Source: CAZKGE01 sp964541695 (lineage in GTDB: Bacteria > Bacillota > Clostridia > Christensenellales > CAG-138). From it: a stretch of DNA of 14,929 nucleotides. Location of the stretch: NCBI GenBank assembly GCA_964541695.1, contig CAZIRB010000055.1, positions 1 through 14,929 on the forward strand. The letters are read 5' to 3'. Shown here in pieces: positions 6,299 to 13,447 of this stretch. The notes beneath the pieces are model-generated. The model worked only from the letters and a program-made list of their open reading frames with translations. It did not search any database and was not told the DNA's origin. Numbering within the stretch: the stretch's first letter is position 1; each line of letters opens with the position of its first letter. The position numbers and the translations under genes are program-made.

Positions 6299-6934
6299 TC
6301 AGGAATTGTAAATTCCCGCGGCGCCCGCGCCTAAAACAGGCCCCTCCGCCGAATTCGCATATCCTCCGTTTGCCGCGCCGTCCCAAGAGGGCCGCAGCGC
6401 GAACGTCACGGGCGCGGTCAGCTTCGTTTTGAGGAGGTCCCGCGCGGCGGTCAGCGCGCCCGTTTCGATCAGCCGCCGGATCCTCGCGTTGGACAGGCCG
6501 AGCCCGATAGCCGCAGCTTTGTACGCGGGGAAGTCGAGCGGCGTTTCCGGGGTGAGCGCAATCTCGGCCCCATCCGCCCTGGGCTGCGCGCCTTCGACCG
6601 AAACGTCCGTGGCCTCGATCGTAAACCGCGCGCCGTTTCGCTTCAAAAACGCCGCGTCGCAGCCAAAGCGCAGCGCCAATTCGGCGTCGTTTGCCAGAAA
6701 CGCCCGATAGAGCGCGGGGGGAACGCTCTCCGGCGCGACGCGCGCGAGCACGGTCAGGTTCCACGTCGCCTTGCAGCAAACGCAGCGGTAGATGAGGAAT
6801 ACGTCGAGCTTCCGCCCGTTCGCGTTGACGCGGAAGCGCCCGCTGTTTTCGTACGCTCCGCCGCCGCATTTCGGGCACTGCCGCTGCAAAGCGGGGGCTT
6901 TTTTGAGCGAAACGCTCCATAGGATCCGTTGCAC
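6299..6934 (-). CDS. DUF1062 family protein with zinc-ribbon cysteines
   Basis: A 211-residue protein that I recognise as DUF1062, a family of unknown function. The N-terminal half carries the family signature: CPKCGG at 20-25, GRFRVNANGRKLDVFLIYRC, and C51/C54 in RCVCCKATWN. C20, C23, C51 and C54 can form a zinc ribbon. The C-terminal half has a helix-turn-like segment (GLSNARIRRLIETGALTAARDLLKTKL) that could bind nucleic acid, and no membrane segment. The start is GTG at 6934 behind AAGGAAGGAA. What stands out is the leader of about 240 bases with a promoter, a large stem-loop and an intrinsic terminator, so expression is probably controlled by attenuation. No terminator separates it from marR, so read-through into marR-degV is possible. 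Family assignment is from memory of the signature; the function is not known. Confidence 0.8.
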   Translation of the reverse strand: MQRILWSVSLKKAPALQRQCPKCGGGAYENSGRFRVNANGRKLDVFLIYRCVCCKATWNLTVLARVAPESVPPALYRAFLANDAELALRFGCDAAFLKRNGARFTIEATDVSVEGAQPRADGAEIALTPETPLDFPAYKAAAIGLGLSNARIRRLIETGALTAARDLLKTKLTAPVTFALRPSWDGAANGGYANSAEGPVLGAGAAGIYNS

Positions 6935-6950
6935 GCCTGTTCCTTCCTTC

Positions 6951-6963
6951 GCGGTTTTACCGC
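6951..6963 (-). promoter_or_regulatory. Small hairpin just before the DUF1062 ribosome binding site
   Basis: The sequence GCGGT-AAA-ACCGC (minus strand) forms a five-pair hairpin immediately upstream of GAAGGAAGGAA. It could affect ribosome access, or simply mark the end of the leader. Confidence 0.35.
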
Positions 6964-6989
6964 AAATGGAAGGAGGGAGCGGCGGCAGG

Positions 6990-7026
6990 AAAAAAGCCCC
7001 CGCAAAAGCATAGTTTCAGCGGGGGC
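6990..7026 (-). terminator. Intrinsic terminator inside the DUF1062 leader
   Basis: On the minus strand GCCCCCGC (7019-7026), a 15-base loop and GCGGGGGC (6996-7003) are followed by six T. It stands between the promoter at 7178-7206 and the DUF1062 gene, with no complete gene upstream to terminate, which is the hallmark of an attenuator. The upstream segment 7095-7100 (GCGGGG on this strand) could pair with CCCCGC of the terminator arm as a competing structure. Confidence 0.75.
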
Positions 7027-7053
7027 GGCGTCGCGTTCCCGTATCGGGATGAC

Positions 7054-7135
7054 CTTCTGATTCCAAATGCGGCAGTTACGCCGTCGGGGACCTGCCCCGC
7101 GGCGCGCTGTCACGATATGTATTTGGAATCAGAAG
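7054..7135 (-). ncRNA. Large stem-loop leader RNA, candidate riboswitch
   Basis: A perfect 15-bp inverted repeat (CTTCTGATTCCAAAT at 7054-7068, complement at 7121-7135) encloses 52 bases that fold further. GGCAG (7071-7075) can pair with CTGTC (7107-7111). CGCCG (7079-7083) pairs with CGGCG (7100-7104). CGGGG (7085-7089) pairs with CCCCG (7095-7099), leaving a five-base loop. A second short hairpin (7038-7041 with 7045-7048) leads into the terminator. I compared it from memory with common riboswitch and T-box motifs and recognised none. The minus strand is chosen because promoter, terminator and downstream gene all point that way. A miniature inverted-repeat element is the main alternative. 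Confidence 0.6.
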
Positions 7136-7177
7136 CTTTCCGGCATACGTTGCTCCATTTTTTTGGTCGGTGGCTGG

Positions 7178-7206
7178 ACTATATCACATGGGCGCGCGCA
7201 CGGCAA
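7178..7206 (-). promoter_or_regulatory. Sigma-A promoter for the DUF1062 leader
   Basis: TTGCCG (7201-7206), a 17-base spacer and TATAGT (7178-7183) on the minus strand match four and five of six consensus bases. Transcription would start near 7171 and run through the stem-loop and terminator into the DUF1062 gene. Confidence 0.6.
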
Positions 7207-7255
7207 GAGGAACGCGCGGCCGCCTAAAAAAGTCCCGCCCGCGCGCGATTTTCCG

Positions 7256-7285
7256 TTGACGGATCCGGCGGATCGGTGATATGAT
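7256..7285 (+). promoter_or_regulatory. Promoter with a palindrome between its boxes, for gtrA-tetR
   Basis: TTGACG (7256-7261), an 18-base spacer and TATGAT (7280-7285) form a good sigma-A promoter. The spacer holds GATCCG-G-CGGATC (7262-7274), a perfect 13-bp palindrome with partly symmetric flanks. This is a classic place for a repressor to sit, and the TetR-family gene downstream is the obvious candidate. A leader of about 365 bases filled with palindromic repeats follows. Confidence 0.6.
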
Positions 7286-7335
7286 CAAAACTGAACCGGA
7301 GTACAATTCCATATCCTGTCACAAAGGGGCGATCG

Positions 7336-7559
7336 CAGGGGCGCTGCCCCTGCCCCCGCCAAAGGGGAAACCCCCTTTGGAAACCCGGCGAAACCGAGCG
7401 GAGCAAATTGGGTTTCCAAAGGGCCTTCGGCCCTTTGGCGGTGGGGCTAAAGCCGAGCGCCGCCTGCGGCGGATGGAGCGAGGCGCAGGCCCAGTGAGCA
7501 AGGAAGCGGAAGGCAGCGGACGAAGGCCGCAACGAGCCGCGACCATTGCGAACTGTGGG
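7336..7559. repeat. Mosaic palindromic repeat locus 2
   Basis: The hairpin modules of locus 1 recur in the same order: CAGGGGC-GCT-GCCCCTG (7336-7352), CCAAAGGGG/CCCCTTTGG (7359-7380), a short core ending in CAAATTGGG, and CCAAAGGGCC-TTC-GGCCCTTTGG (7416-7438). Next comes a module at 7455-7500 that matches 10431-10476 with five differences in 46 bases, all transitions. A 22-base segment (7538-7559) is identical to 10501-10522. It lies between a promoter and the gtrA-like gene, so it is probably transcribed. I see no gene in it. Confidence 0.82.
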
Positions 7560-7654
7560 CTGGAGACGGAGCCTCCAACGTACCTTCGCCTTCCTGCCGG
7601 TGCAATCCCGATATCGACCATCCCTTCGGTTATCATACAAAAGGAGACGGATTT

Positions 7655-8113
7655 ATGCAAGCAAAAAGCAGGGACGACCTCGTGCGGGCCATCAAATTCG
7701 TGCTGTTCTCGGCCTCGGCGGGCCTGATCCAGGCGGGCGCGTTTACGCTGCTCAACGAGCTCCTTCATTGGCCGTACTGGCCGTGCTATTTGATCGCGCT
7801 CGTGCTGTCGGTGCTGTGGAACTTCACGCTCAACCGCGAGTTTACGTTCAAGTCCGCCAACAACGTGCCGCTGGCCATGCTCAAGGTCGCGCTGTACTAC
7901 TGCGTGTTCACGCCGGCGTCGACGTGGTGGGGCACGGCTCTGACGAACGCGGGCTGGAACGAGTACATCGTGCTGTTCGGCACGATGCTGATCAATCTGA
8001 CGACGGAGTTTTTGTTCTGCCGCTTCGTCGTGTACCGCGGCAGCATCGACACCAACGCGCGGGCAAAGCGGCGGGCGGGCGCGTCCGGCGGGGACGGGGA
8101 AGCGGGGGCATGA
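7655..8113 (+). CDS. GtrA-family membrane protein
   Basis: A 152-residue GtrA-family protein, small membrane proteins with four helices linked to flipping or transferring lipid-linked sugars for cell-surface polysaccharides. Four hydrophobic segments are visible: about 15-34, 39-57, 75-95 and 104-122. The family hallmark NFTLNREFTF lies after the second, and TEFLFCRFVVYR follows the fourth. The tail is basic and Ala/Gly-rich. The ATG at 7655 has AAGGAGA eight bases upstream. The TGA overlaps the ATG of the TetR-type gene, so the two are coupled. No glycosyltransferase partner is nearby, which is unusual for the family. The long leader containing repeat locus 2 separates it from its likely promoter. 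Confidence 0.88.
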   Translation: MQAKSRDDLVRAIKFVLFSASAGLIQAGAFTLLNELLHWPYWPCYLIALVLSVLWNFTLNREFTFKSANNVPLAMLKVALYYCVFTPASTWWGTALTNAGWNEYIVLFGTMLINLTTEFLFCRFVVYRGSIDTNARAKRRAGASGGDGEAGA

Positions 8114-8673
8114 ACGCGCGGAAGCTCAAAAAAACCGGCGCGCGCATCATGCACGCGGCCAAGGTATTGTACGAGGAGCGCGGCGTGGACGGCGCGACGT
8201 TTGAGGAGATCGCGGAGCGCGCGGGCGTCTGCCGCACGACGGTGTTCAACCATTTCTCGTGCACGGAGGAGCTGCACGCGGCGCTGGCGGCGCAGGAGAT
8301 CGACGAGGTGATCGAGCACTGCGCGGCCGCGCGCGAGACGGGGATACCGGCCGTCGAGCGGCTTATGGATAAGCTGATCGACGACACGGCGAACTACCCG
8401 CGCATGATGACGCGGCTGACGAATACGTGCATATTAAGCCCGAACGGCGCGCGCGTGGCGCGTATCGAGGGGCTGATCGCGGAGAACCTCGCGGTAGCGT
8501 TCAGCGGCGCGGAGCGCGTGCCGCTCGGCTGTGAGCGCATGTCGCAGACGGTGCTGGGGCTGTACTACGGGCAGGTGAACCACCGGCACGTGCACGCGCT
8601 GCCGTTCCTCGCGGACGAGATGAAGCTGGAGATGCGGGAGCTTTTGCGGTATCTGCTCCGGCTGGAGGAATAG
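8110..8673 (+). CDS. TetR/AcrR-family regulator
   Basis: A 187-residue one-component repressor of the TetR family. The N-terminal DNA-binding domain is typical: RIMHAAKVLYEERGVDGATFEEIAERAGVCRTTVFNHFSCTEEL (positions 12-55 in brief), with VCRTTVFNHF as recognition helix. The rest is helical ligand-binding and dimerisation domain, and its ligand cannot be read from sequence. It starts inside the end of the gtrA-like gene (ATGA), with GGGGAAGCGGGGG upstream as a weak ribosome binding site, so coupling matters. It probably represses its own operon, and the 13-bp palindrome inside the promoter at 7256-7285 is a good candidate operator. A regulator fused by overlap to a GtrA protein suggests control of surface-glycan export. 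Confidence 0.9.
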   Translation: MNARKLKKTGARIMHAAKVLYEERGVDGATFEEIAERAGVCRTTVFNHFSCTEELHAALAAQEIDEVIEHCAAARETGIPAVERLMDKLIDDTANYPRMMTRLTNTCILSPNGARVARIEGLIAENLAVAFSGAERVPLGCERMSQTVLGLYYGQVNHRHVHALPFLADEMKLEMRELLRYLLRLEE

Positions 8674-8791
8674 CGGCGCGGAGAACCGCGGCCGTTCGCG
8701 ATAGCGCGACCGGTATAAGAAGCGCGGTCAGGACGGGCGGCGTGTATCTTGAGGCGGACAACGGGCGGTTTACGACCGCGGAGGCGCGTAT

Positions 8792-9451
8792 ATGACGGAT
8801 GCAACACGGTTTTTGGCAGATGCGGAAGCGGTCCGGCAGCGGCTTTTGGCCGCAGGGCTGCTGACCGCGGGAGGCACGACCTGCGCGCTGCGCGTTGACG
8901 CGGGACGGTATGTCAAACTGGAGCTGTGCGCCAGCGCGGATGTGCAGCGGACGGACGATAAGGAAAAGAAGTTGGCCGCGGAAGCGGCGGCGTTTTTGCC
9001 GCTTTCGGACAACGCCGACCCGCTCGCCGGGGTATTCCGCGCAAAGCCGGACGCGCGCGTCGTCCTGCTGCTGGCTCCGCCGGGCGCGCGGGAGGTGTCC
9101 GACACACTGAACGTTCTGCGCGCGAGCCTCGACGACATGGCGCAGATCGTGGGCGTAACCGCGCGCGTTGCAAAAGCGCCCGAGCCGCGCGCTTTATGCG
9201 CGGCGCTTGTCCGCCGCAACGCGTGCTTTGTGCGCGGCCGGGGCATGCTCGTGACCGGCCGGTCCGTCGGCGAGGCCGTGACGGCGGCGATTTTGCTCGA
9301 GAAAGCGGCGCGCACGGAGCTGCTCGCGCGGCGCATCGGCGGCGCGCGACCCGTGCCGCTGCTTGCGGCGCTGTTGATGCACGCCGTGTACCAGAAGAAA
9401 TACTCGGCGATCAACCTGGCCGAGGAAGCGAAGCGGGGGATGGGCGAATGA
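8792..9451 (+). CDS. Class II aldolase-like paralogue lacking the metal site
   Basis: A 219-residue member of the class II aldolase/adducin fold that lacks the catalytic metal ligands. It aligns over most of its length with the next gene: GLLTAGGTTCALRVD with GLVQGTWGNLSARLD, FRAKPDARVVLLLAP with IYRARPEVNAVIHTH, DDMAQIVGVTARVA with PEQLRLFGGDVRCA, and NACFVRGRG with SACLLANHG. At the zinc histidines it has Leu, Ala and Arg, and the catalytic Glu is also replaced. A distinct tail, HAVYQKKYSAINLAEEAK, extends past the paralogue. The ATG at 8792 has GGAGG seven bases upstream. Its stop overlaps the next start. The frame is clean, so it looks like a maintained non-catalytic partner or a sensor rather than a decaying gene. 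A subunit or regulatory role is inference. Confidence 0.72.
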   Translation: MTDATRFLADAEAVRQRLLAAGLLTAGGTTCALRVDAGRYVKLELCASADVQRTDDKEKKLAAEAAAFLPLSDNADPLAGVFRAKPDARVVLLLAPPGAREVSDTLNVLRASLDDMAQIVGVTARVAKAPEPRALCAALVRRNACFVRGRGMLVTGRSVGEAVTAAILLEKAARTELLARRIGGARPVPLLAALLMHAVYQKKYSAINLAEEAKRGMGE

Positions 9452-10026
9452 GCGAACGGCAGCTTCGCGAGGCCATCGTGGAATACGGAAAGCGCCTCGT
9501 CGAAACGGGGCTTGTGCAGGGCACATGGGGCAACCTCTCCGCGCGGCTCGACGAACAGTTTATGCTCGTCACGCCGTCCGGCCTGGACTACCTGTGCCTT
9601 GCGCCCGCCGACATCGTGCGCGTCGATCTTTTTACGTTCGCCTATGAATCGTCAAACGGGCGCAGGCCGACCACCGAGAAGCGGTTCCACAGCGCGATCT
9701 ACCGCGCGCGGCCCGAGGTCAACGCAGTCATCCACACGCACGCCGAGTACTGCGGCGTGTTCGCCGCGGCGCATCGGCCGCTGCCCGCGTCGACGCCGGA
9801 ACAGCTCCGGCTGTTCGGCGGCGACGTTCGCTGCGCGGCGCACGCGCTGCCGTCGACCGCGCGGCTGACGCGCTTTGCGCTCGCCGCGCTCGACGGCCGG
9901 AGCGCCTGCTTGCTCGCCAACCACGGCGCGATTTGCATCGGCTCCAGCCTCGCCGCGGCGTTCGCCGTCTGCGGGGCCGCCGAGGCGGCGGCAAGGACGG
10001 CGCTATGCGGGAACGGGGATGGGTGA
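9448..10026 (+). CDS. Class II aldolase/adducin family protein, FucA-like
   Basis: A 192-residue zinc-dependent class II aldolase of the FucA/AraD type. These enzymes cleave or epimerise sugar phosphates such as L-fuculose-1-phosphate or L-ribulose-5-phosphate in the cytoplasm. The N-terminal GTWGNLSARLDEQFMLVTPSG is the phosphate-binding region. E77 in TTEKRFH is the likely catalytic base. Zinc ligands are H96 and H98 in VIHTHAEY and H159 in ANHG. Length is slightly short against FucA (about 215), lacking part of the C-terminal tail. The ATG overlaps the stop of the metal-site-less paralogue, so the two are made together, and a terminator follows. The substrate cannot be determined: no fucose or arabinose genes are adjacent. 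Confidence 0.88.
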   Translation: MSERQLREAIVEYGKRLVETGLVQGTWGNLSARLDEQFMLVTPSGLDYLCLAPADIVRVDLFTFAYESSNGRRPTTEKRFHSAIYRARPEVNAVIHTHAEYCGVFAAAHRPLPASTPEQLRLFGGDVRCAAHALPSTARLTRFALAALDGRSACLLANHGAICIGSSLAAAFAVCGAAEAAARTALCGNGDG

Positions 10027-10058
10027 GGGGGCGGAAAGGGGACGGGTGAAAGAAATGA

Positions 10059-10094
10059 AGCGCGCCGCGAACTTTGTTCGCGGCGCTGGTTTTT
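10059..10094 (+). terminator. Intrinsic terminator of the aldolase operon
   Basis: The arms 10059-10072 and 10076-10087 pair over 12 bp with a two-base bulge and a TTT loop, followed by GGTTTTT. It lies 33 bases after the aldolase stop and points the same way. Confidence 0.75.
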
Positions 10095-10109
10095 GATGAG
10101 GGGACGATG

Positions 10110-10600
10110 CAGAGGCTCCGCCCCTGCACCCCGCCAAAGGAGGAAACCCCCTTTGGAAACCCAGGGGAATCCGGCGGAACAAATTGGGCTTCCAAAGGGC
10201 CCTCGGCCCTTTGACGGATGTTTGAAAGGGCCGTAGCTGAGCGTTGCTTTTGAAGTCCCCAATAAACGGTGAGCAAGTCGGATCACATATGCCGCAGAAC
10301 GGGTTACAAGGGCCTCCGGCCCTTGGCGGGGTGCGGGGCAGCGCCCCGCGCCGTACCCGCTTGCGCCATGTTTCCCAGGCGCTTCCAAAGGGCCCTCGGC
10401 CCTTTGTCGGGTGTTTGAGGAGCCGAAACTGAGCACCGCCTGTGGCGGATGAAGCGAGGCGTAGGTCCAGTGAGCAGGAGCGCAGGCCCAAGGGGGCGTG
10501 CGCGACCATTGCGAACTGTGGGGGAACCTCAACGTTCCCTAGGTTTCCAAAGGGCCCTCGGCCCTTTGGCGGGGTGCGGGGCAGCGCCCCGCGCCGTACC
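10110..10600. repeat. Mosaic palindromic repeat locus 3
   Basis: This 490-base stretch between the aldolase operon and nagA has no gene and is built of the same modules as loci 1 and 2. It has a GC hairpin (10110-10126), a CCAAAGG/CCTTTGG hairpin, and a core with CAAATTGGG. There are three further palindromes of the CAAAGGGCC/GGCCCTTTG or CAAGGGCC type. A 33-base segment ending in a GCGGGGC-AGC-GCCCCGC hairpin occurs twice identically (10325-10357 and 10568-10600). The 46-base module at 10431-10476 and the 22-base module at 10501-10522 match locus 2. A decayed third version of the 46-base module begins near 10232. The hairpins nearest nagA may also serve as its transcript end. Confidence 0.82.
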
Positions 10601-10626
10601 TTCGTTCCTTTCGTTCCCCCGTCTTC

Positions 10627-11763
10627 CTACGCCGCCTTGTACACCGTCTCCCCGCGGCAGACGGTGCGGCGCAGATGCCCGTCGGCGTCGAGCAGGATGA
10701 AGTCGGCGTCCTTGCCTGGTTCGATCGAGCCGGTGCGGTCATAGAGCCCGACGGCGGTGAGCGGGGTTTTCGTCAGGCAAAGGATGGCCCGTTCAAGCGG
10801 CAGGCCGGTAAATTGCGAGGCGTTCTGCAGCGCGGCGAGGCCGTCGAGCGTGCTGCCGGCGCGGGTATTGGTCGCAATGAGGCGCACGTCGCCGTCGACG
10901 ACGCGCACGCGCATGCCGCCGGAGTAATACTCGCCGTTCGGCAGGCCGGTGGCGGCGAGGCTGTCCGTGATGCCGATGATGCGGTCGACGCCCTTGACCT
11001 TGCACAGCATGCGCACGATATCGGGCGCGAGGTGCTTGCCGTCGAGGACTGCCTCGCAGTACGCGTCGGCGTAGAGCGCGGCGACGGCGATGGACGCATT
11101 GTGGTGGTCGACCGGCCGCATGGCGTTGAACGTGTGCGTAAAGCCGGCGGCGCCCGCGTCGATGCAATTGAGGGCCGTGGCAAAGTCCGCGCCCGAATGC
11201 CCGAGCGAGACGTGCACGCCCTCGCCGCTGACGGCGCGGACGAAGTCCTCCGCGCCGGGCAGCTCGGGCGAGAAGGTGATGTAGTTGATCAACCCGCCCG
11301 CGCAGGCCTGATAGCGATGGAACGCGTCGATGTCCGGCAGCTGCAGGTACTGTTCCGGCATGGCGCCCTTGTACTCGTGCGAGAGGAACGGCCCCTCGAG
11401 GTGGATGCCGCGGATCTGTGGCATCGTCCTGGCGGCCTCGGCGGTCAGCTCGAGCTGCCGGCAGAGCGCTTCGTCGGTGTCGGTCATGACGGTGGCCAGC
11501 ACGGATGTCACGCCGTGCGCGGCGTAATAATCGAGTATCGTCCGCACGTCGGCGAGCGTGTTTGCGGTGTTGAAATCGAACCCGCCCGCGCCGTGCGTAT
11601 GCGCGTCGACCAGGCCCGGCAGAAGCGTGATGCCCGACAGGTCCTCGCCGCCGTCGCCAAGGCGTTCGCCCACGGCTTTGATGCGGCCGTCCGCCACCAA
11701 TACATCGACCCGGCGGAACCCGTCCGGCAAAAGCGCGTTGACGTTACGGTAGAGCTGCTCCAT
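10627..11763 (-). CDS. nagA: N-acetylglucosamine-6-phosphate deacetylase
   Basis: NagA removes acetate from GlcNAc-6-phosphate to give glucosamine-6-phosphate in amino-sugar breakdown and wall recycling. The 378 residues match the family length of the amidohydrolase TIM-barrel type. Visible motifs are H55/H57 in DAHTHG, E123 in IHLEGPF, the metal histidines in SLGHSGA and FTHTFNAM, DGKHLAP, and the catalytic Asp in ITDSLAATGLP. The C-terminal GSIEPGKDADFILLDADG is the usual small beta-domain end. The ATG at 11763 has GAGGAGG nine bases upstream. It lies 67 bases downstream of ptsI on the same strand, probably in one transcript, which would supply both phosphotransfer and catabolism of PTS-imported GlcNAc. 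No nagB or GlcNAc-specific PTS gene is in this window. Confidence 0.95.
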   Translation of the reverse strand: MEQLYRNVNALLPDGFRRVDVLVADGRIKAVGERLGDGGEDLSGITLLPGLVDAHTHGAGGFDFNTANTLADVRTILDYYAAHGVTSVLATVMTDTDEALCRQLELTAEAARTMPQIRGIHLEGPFLSHEYKGAMPEQYLQLPDIDAFHRYQACAGGLINYITFSPELPGAEDFVRAVSGEGVHVSLGHSGADFATALNCIDAGAAGFTHTFNAMRPVDHHNASIAVAALYADAYCEAVLDGKHLAPDIVRMLCKVKGVDRIIGITDSLAATGLPNGEYYSGGMRVRVVDGDVRLIATNTRAGSTLDGLAALQNASQFTGLPLERAILCLTKTPLTAVGLYDRTGSIEPGKDADFILLDADGHLRRTVCRGETVYKAA

Positions 11764-11805
11764 TTTTCGCTGCCTCCTCTGAATTTTATTATTGTTATGC
11801 CCGGC

Positions 11806-11823
11806 CCGGCCCTTCGCGGCCGG
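11806..11823 (-). other. GC hairpin between ptsI and nagA
   Basis: The arms CCGGCC and GGCCGG enclose a six-base loop just after the ptsI stop. No T-run follows on the minus strand, so it is not a normal terminator. It may instead protect or process the ptsI end of a shared transcript. Confidence 0.4.
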
Positions 11824-11830
11824 CTTCGCT

Positions 11831-13447
11831 CTATTTGCGGCTCTCGATCACGGCGCGCTTGACGGCGAGCACGGACGCGGGCGACACGGACAGCTCATCG
11901 ATGCCGATGGACAGGTAGAAGTCGGTTAGACGCGTGTTGGCGGCGGACTCGCCGCAGATGCCGACCCAGATGCCGTTTTCATGCGCGCTCTTGACGGTCA
12001 TCTCGATGAGCCGGAGCACCGCGGGGTGCGCGCTGTCGAACAGCTCGTGCACGCTGCCGTTCGTGCGGTCGACCGCGAGCGTGTACTGCGTTAAATCGTT
12101 CGTGCCGAGCGAGAAGAAGTCGACCTCCTTGGCGAGTTGGTCGCTTATCACCGCCGCGGCGGGCGTTTCGACCATGATGCCGAACTCGACGTCGTCCGCA
12201 AACGGCACGCCCTCGCGCGTCAGCGCCTCCTTGACCTCGGCGACGACGCTCTTGATCTCCAGCACCTGCTCGAGGTGGCTGATCATCGGGAACATCACGC
12301 AGAGCCTCCCGTACACCGACGCGCGCAAAAGCGCGCGCAGCTGCGTAGTGAATATGTCCTTGCGCTTTAAGCAGATGCGGATCGCGCGGAAGCCGAGCGC
12401 GGGGTTCTCCTCGTGCCCGATGTCGTAGTACGGCGCCTGCTTGTCGCTGCCGAAGTCCAATGTGCGGATCACGACCGGCCGCGGCGCAAGCTGCGACAGA
12501 ACGGACTTGTACGCCTCAAACTGCGTGTGTTCGTCCGGAAAATCGCTGCTCTCGAGATACAGAAACTCGCTGCGGAACAGGCCGATGCCGTCCGCGTCGT
12601 TCTTGAGCGCGAGCGCCGCGTCGGACGGGCTGCCGATGTTTGCGGCGACGAGCACGCGCTTGCCGGAGGGCGACACGGCTTCTCTGCCGCGGTAGCGCTC
12701 GAGCGCCTCGCGGGACTCCTTGTTCGCTTTAATTCTCGCTTCAAAGGCGGCGCGCTCGTCCGAAGTGGGATTGACGAGCACCTCGCCGCTGCCGCCGTCG
12801 ATGGCGAGCACGCCGGTCTTCGGGATATTTAAAAACGCGTCGCCGAGCGACACGACGCAGGGGATGCCCATCGTGCGCGCGAGGATGACGGAGTGCGACG
12901 TGTTCGAGCCGAGCTGCGTGACAAAGCCGACGACGTTGTCGCGGTCGAGCCGCACGGTCTGGCTGGGCAGAAGGTCGGTCGCAGCGACGATGACGGGCTC
13001 GGTCAGCTTGGCGGAAACGTCCGATACGCCGAGCAATATGCGCAGCACGCGCCTCGACACGTCCGTCACGTCCGCGCCGCGCGCGCGGAAATACTCGTCC
13101 TCCATGTGGTCGAACATCGCCCGCAGCGCCGCGGCCGTGCTCTGCACCGCCCATTCCGCGCTCGCGCCGGTGCCGATCATTTCCTCCGCGGCGTCGGCGA
13201 ACTCCGGGTCCTCGAGCAGCATCTGGTGCACCTCGAACACCGCCGCAGTCTGCGCGTCCGCCGACAGCGCGTGCTCGTAGAGCGCGGCAAGCTCGCTTTT
13301 AGCCTGTCCGACGGCGCCGCGGAACCGCCCGAGCTGCTCGGCCGGGTCCAGGCCGCGCCGCTCCGTGACGGTCAGGTCCATGTTCTCAAGATAAAAGATG
13401 CTCGCGACCGCCGCCCCGCCCGAAGCGCCGATTCCCATCAGTTTCAT
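11831..13447 (-). CDS. ptsI: PTS enzyme I, phosphoenolpyruvate-protein phosphotransferase
   Basis: Enzyme I takes phosphate from phosphoenolpyruvate and passes it to HPr, driving sugar import by the PTS. The protein has 538 residues, a little shorter than the usual 570. The N-terminal half holds the HPr-binding region and the phospho-histidine H185 in LGSNTSHSVILAR; the family usually has GG before this, here LGSN. The PEP-binding barrel has GIGLFRSEFLYL, VIRTLDFGSDK, GFRAIRICL, FGIMVETPAAA, FFSLGTNDLTQY and the catalytic C498 in GICGESAAN. The ATG at 13447 has GGAGG seven bases upstream. No ptsH is adjacent, although ptsH and ptsI are often together, so HPr must be encoded elsewhere. nagA follows, which suggests shared expression. 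All key residues are present. Confidence 0.95.
   Translation of the reverse strand: MKLMGIGASGGAAVASIFYLENMDLTVTERRGLDPAEQLGRFRGAVGQAKSELAALYEHALSADAQTAAVFEVHQMLLEDPEFADAAEEMIGTGASAEWAVQSTAAALRAMFDHMEDEYFRARGADVTDVSRRVLRILLGVSDVSAKLTEPVIVAATDLLPSQTVRLDRDNVVGFVTQLGSNTSHSVILARTMGIPCVVSLGDAFLNIPKTGVLAIDGGSGEVLVNPTSDERAAFEARIKANKESREALERYRGREAVSPSGKRVLVAANIGSPSDAALALKNDADGIGLFRSEFLYLESSDFPDEHTQFEAYKSVLSQLAPRPVVIRTLDFGSDKQAPYYDIGHEENPALGFRAIRICLKRKDIFTTQLRALLRASVYGRLCVMFPMISHLEQVLEIKSVVAEVKEALTREGVPFADDVEFGIMVETPAAAVISDQLAKEVDFFSLGTNDLTQYTLAVDRTNGSVHELFDSAHPAVLRLIEMTVKSAHENGIWVGICGESAANTRLTDFYLSIGIDELSVSPASVLAVKRAVIESRK

Noticed and set aside
7054..7135. Signal recognition particle RNA or T-box leader
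   Set aside because: The GGAAG loop of SRP RNA and the T-box motif are both absent on either strand.
10675..11862. Plus-strand open frame opposite nagA
   Set aside because: Its composition is that of an antisense shadow, while nagA on the minus strand has every family motif.
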